Of a DNA stretch of 29,383 nt, positions 7,553 through 15,820 are shown piece after piece. Each line of letters starts with the position of its first letter. The stretch's first letter is position 1. Below the pieces are notes generated by a model. That model made no database searches. It was not told the origin of the DNA and was given only the letters and a program-made list of their open reading frames with translations. The DNA is from CAJXNP01 sp050305935 (lineage in GTDB: Bacteria > Bacteroidota > Bacteroidia > Cytophagales > Cyclobacteriaceae), in contig JBNLGG010000054.1 in the NCBI GenBank assembly GCA_050305935.1, positions 1 through 29,383 of the forward strand. The letters run 5' to 3'. Both the position numbers and the translations under genes were made by a program.

Positions 7553-10500
7553 CTATTTGACGTAAAGGATCACTTCAACGCGTCGATTAGCATGATGAAC
7601 GGCCTCATCACAATCTTCATGCTCGGTACAGGCTTCCATCAATTGAGTCTCTCCAAAATAGTGCGTTTCCACCCTGTTCTTTTGGATTCCTTCCCGGATG
7701 ATTTCCCGGAGGACAAATAATGCCCTTTCTTCAGAAAGCCCAAAATTATAGGCATCACTTCCCCTGGTATCTGTGTGTCCATTCACCACGGCTAAAAGCT
7801 GATCGTTTTCTAACAGTGGATCTATCACTTGCTCCCGCAGTTTTTCTTCTTCAACCGGAATTAATGTGAACTCATCAAAATCAAAATTAACAATGATCAT
7901 TTGTCGAATCTGCCCCTGAAGATCTGAACCCTTGCGTTGCATGGCTTCTTTATATTGCGATTGAAGGGCCTCTTTTAAGTCCCATTTTACATCACCCTTG
8001 TAGGCAACGACGAATGCATTCTTTATACCGCTCTCCCTTCCTATATTTTTTGCCACAAAATAATTGGGTTCATCCGCGATGTAATATTTGAAATATCCAT
8101 CTTCGGTGAAGTGACTGACGGATCGATCTCCTTTATATAGTTTGCTCAGAAATTGTTCATCCAAACGGTCTTTTGCTGCGGCAATCTGGACACGATAGCT
8201 AAAGACGTTGGAATTGATGGGGCGACTTTCCGCTTCGCTTTCGAAAGCTTCGACTGATTCCTGATTTTCCTTAGATGGTTGGTCCGAAGACAGCTTAGGC
8301 TCATTTTCCTGCATCATATTGTCTTCTTCCATAACCATTAATTCATCGCTTGGCTCAATTTGAGGAGTCTGTGTTTTAATGGTGACAGGTGTTTCTTCAG
8401 CAGAAATCAGATTAGCATTTACCTCATTTTCTGCTATTTCTTGCTGGTAAATTCCCGATTCATCGGATCCTGCTTCGAGGGTAGGAGTTTCCATATTATC
8501 GCGCTGGATTTCTCCGGTTGGCAATGAGGAGCTTTCATTAAGGCTGAGCGTAGATGAATTTGATAGAAATGATTCGGATGCATCAATCGTTTTTCCTGGA
8601 AATTCAACTGGATTTATTTTAGTAACAAAAGCACCTTTGACGCCACTTTGATTTCTGATACGAGTTGCGTCAGCTAGCACAGGTTCCTCTGCTATATAAT
8701 ATTTGTAATACCCATCTTTTTGAAACTCTTTGATGGTTTTGTCGCCTGAATAAATTCTTCCAAGTTCCGGAAATCTCAATGGCACCCTGGAGGCTGCTAT
8801 CTGTACCCGGTATTGATTTGCATTAACTGCCGAAGTGTTTGCATTTGATACTGTTGCTTCGACTTCGGAAGAATTCTCATTTGCTTTTGCTACAGCGGCT
8901 GAGTTGTTTGTGTCAGGTAGATAATTGCTGTTTGTGTTGGTGTTTTCGATTGCTTCCATAGCATCGACTGACGTGTCCGCTGTTTCTGAATCAGTTGCTT
9001 GATTTACATCCGAGACTGTTTCAATTGTCTCCCTGGCCAGGGGCTGATCATCAGTCAGCAAATCCTGATTTTCATTGGAAATCTCATCTTGCGTGTTGTG
9101 GGCACTGGCGTCCTCCGATGAGTCTTCAGTTTGATCGTCTCCGGGTTCAACTGTTTCTTCTTTATCAGGTTGAATTTCATCTTCGGTTTTAATGTCGTTG
9201 GATTCGCTATCCGCCAAAACATTTTCTACCTCGGCATCGACTGATTTGTCCGCTGTTTCTGAGTCAGTTGCTTGATTTACATCCGAGACTGTTTCAATTG
9301 TCTCCCGGGCCAGGGGCTGATCATGAGTCAGCAAATCCTGATTTTCATTGGAAATCTCATCTTGCGTGTTGTGGGCGCTGGCGTCCTCCGATGAGTCTTC
9401 AGTTTGATCGTCTCCGGGTTCAACTATTTCTTTATTATCAGGTTGAATTTCATCTTCGTTTTTAGTTTCGTTGGATTCACTATCCGGCAAGGCATTTTCT
9501 ACATCAGCCATGGCCAGTGCTTTTTCCCCGGAAGGTAAGGTAGAAGAGGAGTCGTTCTGAAGGATCACATTTTCAGAATTCAATAAATCATTTGTTTCAT
9601 TTTTTTCTGAGATGTCAGATTCAGCATCGCTTGTCGATGATGATGTATTTGCCAAAATGATGGAATCAGCATCCGCGGTAATGGAATGGTAACCGTCAAA
9701 AGATTTGGCAGATTCAAGCGCTTCTTGTCCGGAATTACCATCTACGACTTCCGATTCTTCCTGTTTATTTGGTTCAACAATAGAAGCCAAAGCCATGCTA
9801 TCATTCAAATTGGGAGTATCATTTGCTAAATTTTCCGGTTGGGAAATCATGTTCTCAGAAGCCATCGGTATGGAATCATCTTCTATGCTGTCTGACTCGA
9901 TACTACTTGCAAGTAGGGGTATCGTTTCCCCTGAAGCAGGTGTATGATCGGAGGGGTCTACATTGTCCAAGTCTTCCCCGATTACCGTTTCAGTTTTTTC
10001 TTCTTGTGCGAGCTCAGGCTTTTCTGACGAAGTCGAATCTGATGATGGAAGGTTATTGGAAATATTTTTAGCTAATAGCTCGTCGGTAGAAGGACCTTGG
10101 TGATTTATTGGAATGGATACCGTGTCACTGGTTTCTTCCAGGTTGTTTTCAATTTGCCTGGAAGCTAAGATTTCTCCAGGAAGCGGTTCATCCAGCCTAT
10201 CGGGATCATCCTGGGCGTTGTCGACATTTTGCCGGGAAGTTTCATTCAGTTGTTCCAATTCAGCTTCTTGATCGTTTGCAGCTAATAGCTCCTCCGAGGC
10301 TTCTGATGTCGGATAGTTATTTTGCTCAACCGTATATCCCAACACCAGCGTATCTGAATTCAAAACCGTGGCAGTCTCATAGCGAAACGAAATTTTTGTA
10401 TCCTTCCAGTTTTCATAAAGCTCAGGATTCGCCTCACCCGTCGGGATGAACTGGAACGTAATCAGGTCCCCCGGATTGGCCTGGAGATTTCTTAGTAGTG

Positions 10501-12172
10501 GGCTTAGGCCCAAATCCCGCCAGTCGACCATGGACTCCACAAATTTTTTGAGAAGGAAATTGTATTCCATTCCTACCTTCAAATTCATAGTAGGGGAATC
10601 TTCCACATTGTCGCTCCTGGATTTTACTTCACCGTTTACATTGAAACGCCGTATGAACAGATGGTAGTTAGATGCCGGAGTGACGCTGAACCGGATATTT
10701 TCGTGGGGCTTACCTTTGAGTTTGATCTGTTCTCCTCCTGAACTAAATAGAGTGATAGTTCCTCGTTCGTTTCCAGCCAACTCTTCTTCTGCCTCACTGT
10801 TTATTTTTAATGCTCTAATGGTCAACCTATAAATATCATTCAGTCCTTGTCCCCCTGGGCGGTTGGAGACCAGAAAACCATTCTTACCGTCAGAGGTAGG
10901 AAAGAAACTGAAGTCGTCAAAGGCCCCATTGACATGCGGCCCCAGGTTTTCCGGCTTGGCAAAGGGATCGGATAGATTTACTTTGAAAACATCGAGTTGT
11001 CCAAAAGAATTATGGCCATTTGACGCGAAAAACAATAAATGATCGTCAGCTATCACTGGATACAATTCGTCCCCTTTTGAATTAATATTCGCCCCCAGTT
11101 TTTTTGGAGTCGACCAATTGTTTCCCTTCCCCTCACTGCGGTAAAGGTCATACCCGCTGGTTATGCCGGATTGACGGGAGGAAAAATAAAGTGTGGTGCC
11201 ATCAGCGCTGATCGAAGGGTGGATGGCAGCACCATCGAAATTTGAAAATTGTATTTGTTCGGCTTTGACTTTTTCTGCAGGTTGAGATGGGATATTGCAA
11301 TAATAAATGCGTTCGATTCCATGTACATCTGCCGCGCTAAAGAAAATCTGCTTCTTCCTGGCGTATACCGAAAACTGACCCCTGTGAAGAAAGGGATGGA
11401 GTTGGTTGTACACTAAAGAAGCCTTTGTTTTGCTGTTTTTGTCCGGAGATGTAACTGAGAATAGCGCCGGAAGGGAATCCGAAACAGAACTTCGCATAGA
11501 AAAATAAAGGAGTTCATCATTATATATCACCGGGCTCATTTCCTCAAAGGGGGTATTGATCGACGAAAGATTTTCGATCAGGTAGATGGTCGAGTCCTTA
11601 TAGTTAGACAGATTATCCAGAGCAGCTACTTTTTGATTATAGATACCGATCCATTTATTGACTTCATCATACATTTTGTTTTGATTGAAGGCAAAAACAT
11701 ACTTCAGAATTACAGCGGGCGATAGATTGGGATCTGCCTCAACGGCTTTTTGATACCAACTGTAAACCTGATCTTTATTGCCTAAAAAAGCATAAGCTTC
11801 TGCGATACGAAGCATTTTTTCGGAATCCTGTGAATTGTCAGCCTGAGACTTTTTATAATATTCGATGGCCTTGTCAGGCAGATTTTTTTCAAGGTAGTAG
11901 TCACCCAAAATACGATCGATGCTTATAGGATTTTCGCCAGTTGATATGGAGATTTGAGCCAGACCCAATTGAGCGATTACCATAAAAATTAGTGTGATAA
12001 CCAACTTTTTATTGGGAAGAGCAAATTTACCTCTGGAGATTCCATTTCCTTTTTTGATGCACCAAACAGGTACCACGAACATGGTGAACAAGTTATTCCA
12101 GGTTAAAAAATCTTTCCATTTATTGAAAAGAAGATTGCCATTCAATCGAATCAAATGTCGGATCAGTCTCAT
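7553..12172 (-). CDS. Large PorE-like protein: TPR, PD40 propeller, acidic linker, two SPOR-like domains, OmpA domain
   Basis: The 1539-residue product has TPR-like helices (about 84-180), a WD40/PD40-type propeller (about 205-450, with ISADGTTLYFSSRQSG and GGQGLNDIYRL), then a very acidic, Ser/Asn-rich linker (about 615-1110). Two SPOR-like domains follow (about 1117-1183 and 1322-1392), both starting YRVQIAA and containing DGY(Y/F)KYYIA. The end (about 1423-1539) is an OmpA peptidoglycan-binding domain with NGHTDTRGSDAYN, LSEERA and NRRVEV. TPR plus propeller plus OmpA is the layout of PorE, a periplasmic type IX secretion component, but PorE has a carboxypeptidase-regulatory domain where this protein has the linker. 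It probably tethers envelope structures to peptidoglycan. The signal peptide seems to be KKLVITLIFMVIAQLGLAQ, about 55 residues in, so the true start may lie downstream of 12172. Confidence 0.85.
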   Translation of the reverse strand: MRLIRHLIRLNGNLLFNKWKDFLTWNNLFTMFVVPVWCIKKGNGISRGKFALPNKKLVITLIFMVIAQLGLAQISISTGENPISIDRILGDYYLEKNLPDKAIEYYKKSQADNSQDSEKMLRIAEAYAFLGNKDQVYSWYQKAVEADPNLSPAVILKYVFAFNQNKMYDEVNKWIGIYNQKVAALDNLSNYKDSTIYLIENLSSINTPFEEMSPVIYNDELLYFSMRSSVSDSLPALFSVTSPDKNSKTKASLVYNQLHPFLHRGQFSVYARKKQIFFSAADVHGIERIYYCNIPSQPAEKVKAEQIQFSNFDGAAIHPSISADGTTLYFSSRQSGITSGYDLYRSEGKGNNWSTPKKLGANINSKGDELYPVIADDHLLFFASNGHNSFGQLDVFKVNLSDPFAKPENLGPHVNGAFDDFSFFPTSDGKNGFLVSNRPGGQGLNDIYRLTIRALKINSEAEEELAGNERGTITLFSSGGEQIKLKGKPHENIRFSVTPASNYHLFIRRFNVNGEVKSRSDNVEDSPTMNLKVGMEYNFLLKKFVESMVDWRDLGLSPLLRNLQANPGDLITFQFIPTGEANPELYENWKDTKISFRYETATVLNSDTLVLGYTVEQNNYPTSEASEELLAANDQEAELEQLNETSRQNVDNAQDDPDRLDEPLPGEILASRQIENNLEETSDTVSIPINHQGPSTDELLAKNISNNLPSSDSTSSEKPELAQEEKTETVIGEDLDNVDPSDHTPASGETIPLLASSIESDSIEDDSIPMASENMISQPENLANDTPNLNDSMALASIVEPNKQEESEVVDGNSGQEALESAKSFDGYHSITADADSIILANTSSSTSDAESDISEKNETNDLLNSENVILQNDSSSTLPSGEKALAMADVENALPDSESNETKNEDEIQPDNKEIVEPGDDQTEDSSEDASAHNTQDEISNENQDLLTHDQPLARETIETVSDVNQATDSETADKSVDAEVENVLADSESNDIKTEDEIQPDKEETVEPGDDQTEDSSEDASAHNTQDEISNENQDLLTDDQPLARETIETVSDVNQATDSETADTSVDAMEAIENTNTNSNYLPDTNNSAAVAKANENSSEVEATVSNANTSAVNANQYRVQIAASRVPLRFPELGRIYSGDKTIKEFQKDGYYKYYIAEEPVLADATRIRNQSGVKGAFVTKINPVEFPGKTIDASESFLSNSSTLSLNESSSLPTGEIQRDNMETPTLEAGSDESGIYQQEIAENEVNANLISAEETPVTIKTQTPQIEPSDELMVMEEDNMMQENEPKLSSDQPSKENQESVEAFESEAESRPINSNVFSYRVQIAAAKDRLDEQFLSKLYKGDRSVSHFTEDGYFKYYIADEPNYFVAKNIGRESGIKNAFVVAYKGDVKWDLKEALQSQYKEAMQRKGSDLQGQIRQMIIVNFDFDEFTLIPVEEEKLREQVIDPLLENDQLLAVVNGHTDTRGSDAYNFGLSEERALFVLREIIREGIQKNRVETHYFGETQLMEACTEHEDCDEAVHHANRRVEVILYVK
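8961..9506 (-). repeat. In-frame tandem duplication of 273 bp (91 codons) inside the OmpA-family gene
   Basis: The segment at 8961-9233 is repeated at 9234-9506 with no indel and about 18 mismatches by my count, roughly 93% identity. It corresponds to residues about 889-1070, in the acidic linker. Both copies contain VEPGDDQTEDSSEDASAHN and ARETIETVSDVNQATDSETA. The unit is an exact multiple of three, so the frame is kept. Confidence 0.9.
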
Positions 12173-12364
12173 GTTTCCCGTTACTCTCCTGGTACCAATA
12201 GCCTCAAAAAATACCTATCATTAAGTTAGTGTATGTAATCAAAATAAAGTAGTTGAAAAAGGTAAAAAAAGGCAGATGGGCAAGGAAAGCTAATGAATGA
12301 AAATCCTAAAAAAATGGGTGGAAATTAATTTAGGTGGTTCGAAAGGAAAGGTTAACTGATCAAC

Positions 12365-12715
12365 TCATAATTCTGCCTTTGCGGATTCCACTACATTTTT
12401 TGAATTGCCGATAAAGATCTTGCCATTAATGAGCAAAACGGGACGTTTCAGGAAGGTATATTCCTCTAATATATATCGTTTATAGTCTTCTTCCTTCAAA
12501 TCCATTTCATGTAATCCCATGGGCCGGAACTTCATTGACCTCCTACTAAAAAGGGATTCATAGCTACCGGCGAGATCTTTCATTTCGTCCAGTTGGGACG
12601 CTAAGATGGGAGCAGTTTTAATATCCTGCATTTCAAAATTCTTTTCATTAATGCCTAATTCCTTGATGATTCTCGAACAGGTGCTGCAGGTAGACAGGTA
12701 ATAGATTTTATTCAT
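12365..12715 (-). CDS. Spx/ArsC-family thioredoxin-fold protein
   Basis: From the ATG at 12715 the product has 116 residues, the usual length of the ArsC/Spx/YffB group. It starts MNKIYYLSTCSTCSRII, with a CxxC pair (Cys10, Cys13) at the active-site position, and has the family's KRPVLLINGK motif (Arg of the C-terminal half) at about 92-101. Arsenate reductases of this fold use one Cys and Arg residues; the CxxC is more like Spx-type regulators, so arsenate reduction is not certain. No ars genes are nearby. The frame is open to an ATG at 12745, but that longer form would run through an 8-bp inverted repeat and add ten residues before the conserved beta-strand, so the shorter start is preferred. 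The gene precedes the OmpA-family gene on the same strand by 192 bp. Confidence 0.8.
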   Translation of the reverse strand: MNKIYYLSTCSTCSRIIKELGINEKNFEMQDIKTAPILASQLDEMKDLAGSYESLFSRRSMKFRPMGLHEMDLKEEDYKRYILEEYTFLKRPVLLINGKIFIGNSKNVVESAKAEL

Positions 12716-12738
12716 GATATAAATAATGTTTGTAGACC

Positions 12739-12760
12739 CTTTCACTCAAAAAAGTGAAAG
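12739..12760 (-). promoter_or_regulatory. Inverted repeat just upstream of the Spx/ArsC-like gene
   Basis: The arms ctttcact (12739-12746) and agtgaaag (12753-12760) are a perfect 8-bp inverted repeat with a 6-nt A-rich loop, ending 24 bp before the preferred ATG at 12715. It could be an operator or a 5' UTR hairpin. TAAATTTG on the minus strand at 12800-12793 matches the -7 consensus upstream of it, without a convincing -33 element. Confidence 0.4.
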
Positions 12761-13002
12761 AGAAGCAAATATCAAAATGATACAACTGAATACAAATTTA
12801 CTGATGGTTTAGTAAATATCTGGTGAGATATTCAGTAGGTATTCCCGGGATACTCCCCAGATTAAAGTTAGGATGGAGTATGACTGATCCCAAACAGAAA
12901 CAATTCACTGCAATATTTGGAGCTATCAAATGGAACCAAATGGAATTGTTGCCATTCTTTTCAACATCTCGCATCTTTGTGCGTTTTAATGCTGAAATTA
13001 TT

Positions 13003-13010
13003 TATTTTTG
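13003..13010 (+). promoter_or_regulatory. Likely -7 promoter element of the moxR-like gene
   Basis: TATTTTTG fits TAnnTTTG, 28 bp before the preferred ATG. A TTTG lies upstream at 12976-12979, but the spacing of 23 is longer than the usual 19-20, so the -33 assignment is doubtful. Confidence 0.45.
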
Positions 13011-13037
13011 ACTTTTTAAATGAATTGATAACTCGTG

Positions 13038-14021
13038 ATGGAGCAAACAGCAGACATTAAAAAAGAGCACCAGGTAAAGATAAAAGAAGTATTTAACGAG
13101 GTAAAAAAAGTAGTCGTTGGCCAGGAATATATGGTTAACAGACTGCTGGTTGGTTTGTTTACACAGGGTCATATCCTGCTTGAAGGCGTACCCGGACTTG
13201 CCAAGACGCTTACGGTAAATACCCTGGCGGATGTGCTTCACCTGGACTTCCAGCGCATTCAGTTCACTCCCGATCTTCTTCCCGCTGACCTCATCGGGAC
13301 GATGATCTATAATCAACAAAATTCCAAATTTGAAGTAAAGAAAGGCCCCATCTTTGCCAATATGATCCTTGCGGATGAGGTTAACCGGAGCCCCGCCAAG
13401 GTGCAGTCAGCCCTGCTGGAGTCTATGCAGGAAAAGCAGGTGACCATTGGGGAGACTACATTTAAACTGGACAGGCCGTTCCTGGTAATGGCCACCCAAA
13501 ACCCGGTGGACCAGGAAGGTACTTACCCACTGCCCGAAGCCCAGGTAGACCGCTTTATGATGAAGGTGTTTGTGGACTATCCATCGAAGGAAGATGAACT
13601 GGAGATCATGCGAAGGATGGCCAACCTTTCCTTTGAAGGAGATGTAAAAACCATCCTTACCAAAGAAGATATTTTTTCCATTCGCAACGAGATCAATAAC
13701 GTCAAGATCTCCGAATCACTGGAGCGATACATTGTGGAACTCGTATTTGCCACTAGGAGGCCCAAAGACTACGGACTGGCAAAAGAAGAAGAGTACATTC
13801 AGTTTGGCGCTTCCCCACGGGCGACCATCAATTTAAACCTTGCAGCAAAGGCCATTGCCTTTTTTGACGAAAGGGAATATGTATTGCCTGAGGACATCAA
13901 GGAAATCGCCCACGACGTGCTTAACCACCGAATTTTGCTCAATTATGAGGCTGAAGCAGATGGCGTAAGAACCTACGACATCATTGACACCATCCTTCAT
14001 AAAGTGCCTATTTCCAAGTAA
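13038..14021 (+). CDS. MoxR-family AAA+ ATPase
   Basis: The 327-residue product (from the ATG at 13038; a GTG three bases upstream is possible) has Walker A GVPGLAKT at about 50-57, Walker B ILADEVNRSPAKVQ at about 110-123, sensor 1 MATQNP at about 151-156, and the PLPEAQVDRFMMKV motif typical of MoxR proteins. It ends with the AAA lid region. MoxR ATPases act as chaperones that help mature or activate partner proteins, usually via a VWA-domain protein. In Bacteroidota they are commonly followed by a DUF58 gene and the Bat/VWA genes. Here the next gene, 252 bp downstream, encodes an unrelated lipoprotein, so the usual partners are not adjacent. Family call is firm; client is unknown. Confidence 0.92.
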   Translation: MEQTADIKKEHQVKIKEVFNEVKKVVVGQEYMVNRLLVGLFTQGHILLEGVPGLAKTLTVNTLADVLHLDFQRIQFTPDLLPADLIGTMIYNQQNSKFEVKKGPIFANMILADEVNRSPAKVQSALLESMQEKQVTIGETTFKLDRPFLVMATQNPVDQEGTYPLPEAQVDRFMMKVFVDYPSKEDELEIMRRMANLSFEGDVKTILTKEDIFSIRNEINNVKISESLERYIVELVFATRRPKDYGLAKEEEYIQFGASPRATINLNLAAKAIAFFDEREYVLPEDIKEIAHDVLNHRILLNYEAEADGVRTYDIIDTILHKVPISK

Positions 14022-14273
14022 ACATTTCTGCAAAACGTTTATATTTATTCAACCAGAACTGGAAAAAGCTCTGTTTTAATGTGTTGTACATCAATTGTTT
14101 AGGAAAAATCTGCTCGCCATCAAGTTGATTTAAAATTTAGTAGGTAAACATTTGATAACATAACCCCTCCCTGTTTAACAATAAAGTAAAGTTTAGTGGG
14201 CACATAAGTTAATATTGGATTTACACCTTTGCGACGTAAATGTGAAATCTAAAAAATCTAATACTTATTTGTT

Positions 14274-15536
14274 ATGAAAAATTTATTAACGCTAACTTTT
14301 TTATCGCTTATGGCTGTGATGGTATTCTTGTCATCTTGTGATGATAGTAAACCAACGCCAATTGAACAGACTTTAGCTCCAGAGGTTCTCTCAGGAAATA
14401 TCGATAAAGATATGACCTTGACTAATGACAGAATTTGGGAACTTGCCAGTAAAGTATTTGTTACAAACGGAGCTACTTTAACTATTGAGCCTGGAACGAT
14501 TATAAAAGGAAGACCAGGAGAGGGTATTAATGCTACCGGACTTTACATCGCAAGAGATGGTATGATCAATGCTGTAGGAACTGCAGATAAACCTATTATT
14601 TTCACAGGTAAGGCTGACAACATTGAAGTTGGACAAAAAGCAGGTACAAACCTTGATGCTGGTGATAAAGGTACCTGGGGAGGTGTAGTAATTCTTGGTA
14701 ATGCACCTATCTCACCGGATGCTGGTACTGAAGCACAAATCGAAGGTGTTCCTGCAAGTGAAACATTAGGACTTTATGGTGGTAATAATGCTGCTGACAA
14801 TAGAGGTAAATTCAAATATGTATCGATCCGACATGGTGGTACATCTATCGATCCTTCAAAAGGAAATGATATCAATGGACTGACACTTGGTGGTGTAGGC
14901 TCTGGTACTGAGATCTCAAATATTGAAATTTTTGCTAACGTAGATGACGGAATCGAATTTTTCGGAGGTACAGTAAACCTATCAAATGTATTGATCTACA
15001 CTGTTGGTGATGATGGTTTGGATGTTGACCAGGCGTATGCAGGTACAATAGATAACTTCATGGTATTTACCAGTACTGCTGCCGAATCTGATGAAGGATT
15101 AGAAATTGATGGACCAGAAGGTGCTGAAAATGCAGATGGTAAATTTACTATCAAAAATGGTACAATCACTTCTGTTGATGGAGGTGGTTCTGCTGCTGAC
15201 TTCAAATCAAAAGCACAAGGTACAGTAAGCAATGTTAAATGGACAGGCTTTACTGGCGGTGCAACTATTAAATTCAGAGCAAGTTTTGATGCTGGAAATG
15301 CTTGTGCAGACAAAACAGATGCTTACACACATTTAATAAATGATGTTCTGACTTTCACTACTGTTGAATATGGCGCAATAAAAGTTTACGACGGTGATGA
15401 TTCAGATGCATGTGATCTACCTGCTGGTTATCAAACAAATGCCGAAGGTAAAATCTCAAGTGAGACAGCTTCTGGAGCTACTGATGCCACTGTATTTGAT
15501 GGATGGAGTTTGTCATCAGTTAACGACTTATTATAA
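14274..15536 (+). CDS. Lipoprotein with a beta-helix fold, paired with the TonB-dependent receptor
   Basis: The 420-residue product has a signal peptide ending in LSSC (Cys22) with DDSKPTP after it, so it is a lipoprotein. The mature part is made of beta-helix-like turns: LTNDRIWELASKVFVTNG, ATLTIEPGTIIKGRPGEG, DKGTWGGVVILGNAPIS, FKYVSIRHGG, ISNIEIFANVDDGIEFFGG and IYTVGDDGLDVDQAYAG. Similar secreted proteins are widespread in Bacteroidota, sometimes mislabelled as transporters; I know of no assigned ligand. Two cysteines near the C-terminal end (around NACADK and SDACDLP) may form a disulfide. A strong terminator follows, then a TonB-dependent receptor on the same strand. By analogy with SusD-SusC, this may be the surface partner that hands ligand to that receptor, but it is not SusD-like in sequence. 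Confidence 0.8.
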   Translation: MKNLLTLTFLSLMAVMVFLSSCDDSKPTPIEQTLAPEVLSGNIDKDMTLTNDRIWELASKVFVTNGATLTIEPGTIIKGRPGEGINATGLYIARDGMINAVGTADKPIIFTGKADNIEVGQKAGTNLDAGDKGTWGGVVILGNAPISPDAGTEAQIEGVPASETLGLYGGNNAADNRGKFKYVSIRHGGTSIDPSKGNDINGLTLGGVGSGTEISNIEIFANVDDGIEFFGGTVNLSNVLIYTVGDDGLDVDQAYAGTIDNFMVFTSTAAESDEGLEIDGPEGAENADGKFTIKNGTITSVDGGGSAADFKSKAQGTVSNVKWTGFTGGATIKFRASFDAGNACADKTDAYTHLINDVLTFTTVEYGAIKVYDGDDSDACDLPAGYQTNAEGKISSETASGATDATVFDGWSLSSVNDLL

Positions 15537-15568
15537 GAATTCGATTAAAAGAAATCTTATCCATACTT

Positions 15569-15609
15569 AAAAAAAGGCTCTTGCTACATGTTAGCGAGAG
15601 CCTTTTTTG
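15569..15609 (+). terminator. Intrinsic terminator after the beta-helix lipoprotein gene
   Basis: The arms ggctcttgcta and tagcgagagcc pair over 11 positions, one of them G-U, with a short loop. An A-run precedes and a run of six T follows. The flanking A and T runs also pair, so it may work in both directions. It lies 33 bp after the stop at 15536 and partly isolates this gene from the TonB receptor gene. Confidence 0.85.
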
Positions 15610-15776
15610 TTACCTAAATGTTAAGAGCCAATTCTTATAGCCTGTTGTTCTTTTTAACGTATTGCAAGGCGTCCCAGAGGATTTAAAGTTATGCTTGAAT
15701 CTGTATTACCAAAATGTTAATCAATTAACATAAAAAATAAAAAATGTTAAAATAAAGGTAATTGAATTATCTGCGA

Positions 15777-15803
15777 TTGAGAGTATATAAGCAGCTAGCT
15801 TTG
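15777..15803 (+). promoter_or_regulatory. Candidate promoter of the TonB-dependent receptor gene
   Basis: TAGCTTTG at 15796-15803 is a full match to TAnnTTTG and lies 17 bp before the ATG. A TTG at 15777-15779 could be the -33 element, but the 16-bp spacing is short. The surroundings are AT-rich. A separate promoter fits the terminator upstream. Confidence 0.5.
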
Positions 15804-15820
15804 CACAAATTTTTAGAATA

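Noticed and set aside
8961..9506. Possible CRISPR or short tandem array
   Set aside because: Only two long adjacent copies within a coding frame and no spacers, so it is a gene-internal duplication.
12365..12715. Arsenic resistance function from the ArsC-like fold
   Set aside because: There are no other ars genes nearby and the CxxC motif is closer to Spx-type proteins, so the specific function was not claimed.
12823..13011. 62-codon open frame upstream of the MoxR gene
   Set aside because: No recognisable sequence, it overlaps the promoter region of the MoxR gene, and its composition looks random.
15556..15564. DnaA-box-like TTATCCATA and the nearby-in-window rpmH, hinting at an origin
   Set aside because: A single imperfect box, no cluster, no dnaA gene, and rpmH is 9 kb away. 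No support for an origin.
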